Shown here in pieces: positions 59,647-64,000 of a stretch of 64,000 nt of DNA. Below the pieces are notes generated by a model that saw only the letters and a program-made list of their open reading frames with translations, made no database searches and was not told the origin of the DNA. Location: NCBI RefSeq assembly GCF_026262505.1, contig NC_067207.1:11438082-11502081 (forward strand). Direction: 5' to 3'. The number at the start of each line of letters is the position of its first letter. The stretch's first letter is position 1. The DNA comes from Trichomonas vaginalis G3. Its lineage: Eukaryota; Parabasalia; Trichomonadida; Trichomonadidae. The position numbers and the translations under genes were made by a program.

Positions 59647-60748
59647 CTAGAAAGAGTTTGTCATAGTTTGTATTTGAGTCTTGCGTATTGTTTGCATGAC
59701 TCTTTCCTGAGTTTCCGGTTCAAGCTCTTCAAACAGTGCCTGTCCATATGGAATAAGCTCGTTTCCAAATATATGTTTTTGTAGCCATTCTGGTTTTCTT
59801 TCCATGTTACCAACTATATCTTTTGTGAATGGGAAAGCTTTTACCCAATCTTTCAGTCTTGCGTCGTTTATTTCTGTAGTTGGTTTTATTTTGTCAAGGA
59901 ACATGTTTTTCAATACTAACATTTCATTTGGTACTGTCCATTTGAGTTTTCTTAAATATTCATCCCTTCTCAGTTCATTGTCTGCAAAGTAAGTTTTTAT
60001 GACATTTTGCAAACTTTCGTTTGCAAGGTCATGTACAATAGGTTCTCTTCCTTCTCTCCCTAACTTTCTTTCTAAACTCTTCACCAAATATACCATCTCT
60101 ATGGTTCTGTGTAGTTCTTTGAGATAAATGTTCTAGAACGTCAGGTGTTATATTTCCATCAGCCATGTTCATTTCATACTGGTCCAAAATATCTGCATGT
60201 TTCATATCTTTCAATGGCATTAAAGCCGCGCTTAAAATACCAGCTATATCTGGTTCACCATTGACTTCCATTGCGTCTACAACTTCTTGGAATTGTGGTT
60301 GTAAGTTTATGAACCACCTATCCGGGTTAGCTTTATGACCCCATCTCATTGTAGTTCCATCGTCTGCAGAAACAAAAGTAGGTTTGTTTCCATCTTGGTT
60401 AGGTTCTGAATGAACTTTAAACAATGTTTCATTTCTATATGTTTTCTTGAAATTTAACCTTTTATTTTCACCGAGTTCATCCGAAGATTGAACGTTAAAT
60501 GCTCGTAAGTAAAAAGGGTTGTTGTATTTGTGTACATTTTCTTTCAGTACTTCCATTCTATGCTGAATATTTTCATCTGGTGTTGGAGTCTTTTGTATGT
60601 CGGCAAACATTTTTCGATATTCTTCTACTATGTCAGCCGAATTTTTTTTAGACTCTTGGAAATATTCCATATTCTCCGCATACTCTTGAGGGTCAAGATT
60701 TTTCGGCTGTTCCAAATCTTCATCTAGTTCTGTGAAGTTAGTTTCCAA
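59647..60748 (-). pseudogene. Maverick: hypothetical protein (broken)
   Basis: Acidic N-terminus (METNFTELDEDLEQPKNLDP), a helical middle, then a patch FVSADDGTTMRWGHKANPDR and a C-terminal helical part. Its start overlaps the end of the 646-residue gene by about 25 bases, suggesting linked expression. No family recognised. Broken. Confidence 0.5.
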
Positions 60749-62664
60749 AGGAGGACTTGTTCGTTTCCTTCAGGCTCTTCTAGCTGTTGTTGCTGAACTA
60801 TTTCTTCCATGTCTGGTTGTATCTGAACTTCTTCCTGTGGAGTTTCTTGTACCTCATCTGCTGGCATTTCATATATTCCGAGACCGTTTTTAAAAAGTTC
60901 CCTTTCTAAGTCATCCGGACTCATAAACCTTTCTTCTTTCGTTCCGTCTCTATTTTTTACGCGTTTCATGAAGAGAGTTAAATTGTCATTTAGCTCTGAC
61001 ATCAAATATCTCGGAGTAAATTCATCCATGTCATTTGGATGATATGCTATTAAATCATATCCCTTAGCGAGCTTGTATTTTCCAGGTTTGAGATTATATC
61101 CCCTTTGGTGCAGAGCCATAAAGCTAAATAGGTTCGGGTCAGTATTTCCATCCTTGAACTTTCGAATAGCTTCTTTATATCTGTCACTAAAGTCAATAGT
61201 ATCTGGGTAACCATAGTCTTCTTTAAGCATTTTTAAGAATTCTTGGTTTCCTTGTTCTCTACTTCTTTTATGTCCTTGCTCTGGTTGTGGAGGTGGTTGT
61301 TGTGCAGGGTTTTGAACTGTTGGTTGTTGTGCTGGTTGTTGTGTTGGTTGTTGTGGAGGTGGTTGTGTTGGTTGTTGTGCTGGATTTTGAACTGTTGGTT
61401 TTGGTGCATGCCTGTGTCTGTGTCCATGTGACGATGTAAATGTTTTAGGTAGTCCTGGTGCAGGTGCTTCTCTTGGAGGGTTTGGTGGTATATAAGTTCC
61501 ACCAGCTGGCACATATGTTCCATCTGCAGCGTAATGTCCTACCTGACTTTTCGTTCTTAAGAAAGCATTTACTAGGTCTGTTTTGGTCTGTTGTAACTCT
61601 TTTTCTTGACTTTTCACAACAGTTGCTCTAACGGCGTCATAGGCACTTTGAACTGCCTGTCTCGTTGCTGCATCTGTTATTTTCGTCATATTTTGTGCTA
61701 CTTCTTTTAACTCTTTGTCGAAACCTTCAGACTTCAGTTTCTTTCCAGATGAGAAGTCGTTCACTTGTTTCACCTTACTATGAAGAGCTTCGAAGGCGTT
61801 CTTAAAGTCAGCATTTGTTAAAGCTTCATTTGAACTGTCTTCATCCGCTTGTATTTTTGTCCTTATTGACCCTATAAGCTGGGCTGCTTTAGCGTTGGCT
61901 TGGGCATCTAACCAGTCATTGTTAGCTTTTATATATTCTGCACTTTTCATTGCCTTTTGCATGGCTGCGTCGTTATTTTTACTTTCTTGTGCTAAGTTTT
62001 CATACTGTACGGTTTGGTTCTGCAACTGTAAAAGTTTTTCTGCCTTTACATTTGCTTCAACTTCTTTTTTATACTCATCGCTATCCATATATGTCTTCAG
62101 GGCTTTTTGTTTTATCTCTTCATCTTTCAGTACTTTATATTGAGTAGTATGGTTTTTCAAATTTATGACATCTTGTTCCATTTTTGCTACTTCTGCTGCT
62201 TTTTCTGACACTTTTTTCGCATATTCCTCTGTACTTAGTTCTTTCAGTTGTTCTTCTTTCTTCTTTTTCTCTACGTTTAACTCATTGAGTTTCTTTGTGT
62301 GTCTGTCATATTCTAGTTTCTTTTCGTTTTCACTTATTTGCTTCTGTATGTCTATGTTTGACTTTTTGACATCTGTTATTTGATTTTTGAGTGAACTCAA
62401 ATTCATTTGACTTTGAGGGTTATAGGCTGTTCCGTCTGCAGCTCCACCATAGCCTGCCATTTTCGCTAAAAGTGCCGCTCTTAAACCTCCACTCTGTGCA
62501 CCAACAACTCGGTTTAAAAGCATAGGATTGCTTGACATTTGTTGCAACATAGTGGGGTCATTCAGCATTTGTTGTTGCAACTGTTGTTGTGGTGTCAGTC
62601 TTACTATTGGATGTTTCAATGCTCTCTTCCTCTTACGTATATTCTTACGTAGCTTACGTGGCAT
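60724..62664 (-). CDS. Maverick: large Gln/Pro-rich coiled-coil protein (646 aa)
   Basis: The gene nearest the right end. N-terminus strongly basic (MPRKLRKNIRKRKRALKHP), then a Gln/Met-rich segment, a Gly/Ala hydrophobic patch (GGLRAALLAKMAGYGG), a long coiled coil (about 95-370), a Pro/Gln/Ala repeat zone (PAQQPTQPPPQQPTQQPAQQ near 425-465) and a globular acidic C-terminus. The size and build suggest a virion core or scaffold protein that binds DNA through its basic head. No family is recognised. The frame is complete. Confidence 0.6.
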   Translation of the reverse strand: MPRKLRKNIRKRKRALKHPIVRLTPQQQLQQQMLNDPTMLQQMSSNPMLLNRVVGAQSGGLRAALLAKMAGYGGAADGTAYNPQSQMNLSSLKNQITDVKKSNIDIQKQISENEKKLEYDRHTKKLNELNVEKKKKEEQLKELSTEEYAKKVSEKAAEVAKMEQDVINLKNHTTQYKVLKDEEIKQKALKTYMDSDEYKKEVEANVKAEKLLQLQNQTVQYENLAQESKNNDAAMQKAMKSAEYIKANNDWLDAQANAKAAQLIGSIRTKIQADEDSSNEALTNADFKNAFEALHSKVKQVNDFSSGKKLKSEGFDKELKEVAQNMTKITDAATRQAVQSAYDAVRATVVKSQEKELQQTKTDLVNAFLRTKSQVGHYAADGTYVPAGGTYIPPNPPREAPAPGLPKTFTSSHGHRHRHAPKPTVQNPAQQPTQPPPQQPTQQPAQQPTVQNPAQQPPPQPEQGHKRSREQGNQEFLKMLKEDYGYPDTIDFSDRYKEAIRKFKDGNTDPNLFSFMALHQRGYNLKPGKYKLAKGYDLIAYHPNDMDEFTPRYLMSELNDNLTLFMKRVKNRDGTKEERFMSPDDLERELFKNGLGIYEMPADEVQETPQEEVQIQPDMEEIVQQQQLEEPEGNEQVLLWKLTSQN

Positions 62665-62695
62665 TTTAAGTGAAGTTAAAAAGCGGTTTTATACT

Positions 62696-62753
62696 AAACA
62701 TCTTCGGGGCTAGAGGGCACGAAGTGCCTGGAAGCCCCAATACTTTTTTTTTT
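62696..62753 (-). repeat. Right terminal inverted repeat with outer T-run
   Basis: 62696-62743 is the exact reverse complement of 37570-37617, followed by a T-run to 62753 and the second ACCAC copy (62754-62758). Confidence 0.95.
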
Positions 62754-62755
62754 AC

Positions 62756-62974
62756 CACCCTCGAATATACACAACGAAAACAAGAAAACTCTTCTTCAAC
62801 CCAAAGTTTTCTGTGAAAGCATTATTTCTTGATATAGAAGAAAAATGTTGCCACGAATGTGAAGAGCTCACTGTTGCATACAAATTATTTCAACACATAC
62901 TTCAATGTCCAAACTTTTTTGCTTGTGTAAAAGCCATCTTATCCTGTGAAATACTTTTAAAAAGGTTTATATGA
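62756..62974 (+). other. Possible host coding fragment next to the insertion
   Basis: An open frame of 72 codons directly after the Maverick, with no ATG, reading protein-like text: KLFFNPKFSVKALFLDIEEK, CCHECEELTVAYKLFQHILQ, CPNFFACVKAILSCEILLKR. Cys-rich with helical spacing. It may be what is left of a host gene, or chance. No family recognised. Confidence 0.3.
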
Positions 62975-63165
62975 GCTATGTTGATGATAAATAGCAACAA
63001 ATTCATTCTAATGACATCAAGAAAAAAATATTTAGAAGGATTTGCTTCATTATTAGGAAATGGTGCAAAATGATAAAATGCATAAAAAATAAAAAAGGAT
63101 AAATAACATTTATATATCAACAAAACAATAAACATATTAAACATGATAATTTTGACAATCTGTTC

Positions 63166-64000
63166 CTAAAACGTAGAGTACTTTGAAACTTTGACAATGG
63201 GTGCCAGTGATGTACTTTGTGCAGTTTCAGTAAAAAGTTTGGACAACTCACCGAGTTTTTCGGACAAATAAACATCTCTATCTCTAACTGCAGCAGCACG
63301 TGCAATAGAGGCCCATGATTTGAGTTTTTCTTTGGAATTATTCAAGTCTTCCTGTTTCTTCCTATTTGCCGAGCGACCCATAAGCCTAGAAATGGATGTC
63401 ATTGAATCTTCTGCAGCAATTCTTACAGTATTTGACCAATGGTTACGTGCATTCTCAATGTGTACTAGTAAAAATGGTAATATTTTTGTCGAAGCCTGCG
63501 AAATAAGCTCCATTAACACAGGAGAGATAATTATCTTATTTGCCTTTTCTGCAACCTTAAAGGATGGTGAATCACAAAGTGATCCTATGATCTTGAACGC
63601 CCTTCCGAGTAATCTGTAATCGATATTTCGTGCAAATTCAAGAGATTGAACAAGAAAATCGAGCATCATCTCTTCTTTCGCAGGTTTCGATATAGGCCAG
63701 ATATTAATAATAAGGCGAACAAACTCATTCGTATTGGAATAGTTGTTTGTAAAGAACATTTTCAGCAATTGTAATAATGGGAAATAAAAAACACCAAAAT
63801 GCTCATGGCGTATCAATGGCAAGAAATGGCTATGGTAATAGGGCTTAATAATGTCTTTCAAATTGTTATTCGACTGCTGACATGAATAAATTATTGAAAG
63901 AGCAGAGTAAATGCCACATGGATCAGGGTCGAAGTAATCAGAGATAAGAATACGAATAAGTTTGGGGAATATCTCAGGAAATAGTTTTGGTTTCGCAGTA
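63166..64000 (-). CDS. PP2A regulatory subunit B56 (B') family, C-terminal part
   Basis: The frame is open to the window edge, so the 5' part lies outside; 277 codons are seen. The text follows the B56 HEAT-like solenoid: FGVFYFPLLQLLKMFFTNNY, FVRLIINIWPISKPAKEEMM, FKVAEKANKIIISPVLMELI, ILPFLLVHIENARNHWSNTV (compare [20 protein letters not shown] and IMFPSLYRNSKTHWNKTI in animal B56). B56 subunits target protein phosphatase 2A to substrates. The C-terminal 70 residues after the solenoid (KKQEDLNNSKEKLKSWASIA) are charged and poorly conserved, as usual. Transcribed toward the Maverick. Confidence 0.85.
   Translation of the reverse strand, partial: TAKPKLFPEIFPKLIRILISDYFDPDPCGIYSALSIIYSCQQSNNNLKDIIKPYYHSHFLPLIRHEHFGVFYFPLLQLLKMFFTNNYSNTNEFVRLIINIWPISKPAKEEMMLDFLVQSLEFARNIDYRLLGRAFKIIGSLCDSPSFKVAEKANKIIISPVLMELISQASTKILPFLLVHIENARNHWSNTVRIAAEDSMTSISRLMGRSANRKKQEDLNNSKEKLKSWASIARAAAVRDRDVYLSEKLGELSKLFTETAQSTSLAPIVKVSKYSTF

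Larger units (their letters stand above)
37544..62753. mobile_element. Maverick (Polinton) element, 25.2 kb
   Basis: Both ends carry the same 48-bp inverted sequence beginning GTATTGGGGCTTCC, each with an A-run on its outer side, flanked by the 5-mer ACCAC (37539-37543 and 62754-62758) as target duplication. Inside are the hallmark Polinton parts: rve integrase, protein-primed DNA polymerase B, packaging ATPase, double-jelly-roll major capsid protein, and a candidate minor capsid protein. Trichomonad extras are a Dam-like methyltransferase, phage-type fibre, SF3 helicase and KilA-N proteins. I did not recognise an adenain-like protease. The terminal repeats are identical to each other, suggesting a young insertion, yet the genes carry about ten breaks, so it is not intact. 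Family: Maverick/Polinton of Trichomonas. Confidence 0.96.

Noticed and set aside
62902-63144. Minus-strand frame MFNMFIVLLIYKCYLSFFIF after the B56 gene
   Set aside because: Composition follows AT-rich DNA and it lies in the 3' flank of the B56 gene; no support as a gene.

Overview
The window looks like nuclear DNA of a trichomonad parasite, most likely Trichomonas vaginalis or a close relative. It is AT-rich, with short intergenic gaps and no introns recognised. Many start codons sit a few bases after a TCA-type initiator (for example TCATTACA directly before the Myb start at 31224). The gene families are trichomonad hallmarks: a BspA-like leucine-rich repeat protein, ankyrin proteins of the DUF3447 type, a Pmp-like surface protein relic, small R2R3 Myb proteins, and a complete Maverick (Polinton) element. 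The species call is inference from these features.

Left flank, 1-37543, holds host genes. In order they are: a broken Pmp-like surface gene; a 721-aa ankyrin/DUF3447 protein; a bifunctional CoaBC for coenzyme A synthesis; a POLE3-like histone-fold protein; an RRM protein; ribosomal protein eL36; two non-autonomous DNA transposons of about 1.05 kb (8933-9989 with a 7-bp target duplication, 10856-11897 with TTAA ends); an ankyrin gene relic; an unknown helical protein; a type II glycosyltransferase; a 978-aa coiled-coil protein; a BspA-like LRR protein; a long frameshifted ankyrin-array gene; a myeloid-leukaemia-factor-like protein; a Rab GTPase; a coiled-coil protein beside a PROPPIN-like propeller; a 1.4-kb inverted duplication carrying two identical Myb genes head to head; and a ubiquitin-fold protein.

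37544-62753 is a 25.2-kb Maverick with 48-bp identical terminal inverted repeats, each preceded by an A-run, and a 5-bp target duplication ACCAC. Parts seen: adenine methyltransferase, phage-type fibre protein, rve integrase, protein-primed DNA polymerase B, two KilA-N regulators, a GIY-YIG/T5orf172-like protein, packaging ATPase, SF3 helicase, major capsid protein, a candidate minor capsid protein, small amphipathic proteins and several unknowns. The ends look fresh, but the genes carry about ten breaks, so it is treated as a young fossil.

The most unusual signal is in its middle (46.8-52.6 kb). Several families of hairpin-forming repeats form arrays there. Two of these families also occur as in-frame inserts in two different KilA-N genes, at the same place in the fold. 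The cassette 47.8-49.9 kb is framed by a ~90-bp inverted repeat. I know of no description of in-frame palindromic inserts in Maverick KilA-N genes; whether it is really new needs a literature and database check.

Right flank, 62754-64000: an open frame fragment next to the insertion, then the 3' part of a PP2A B56 regulatory subunit gene that runs off the window.
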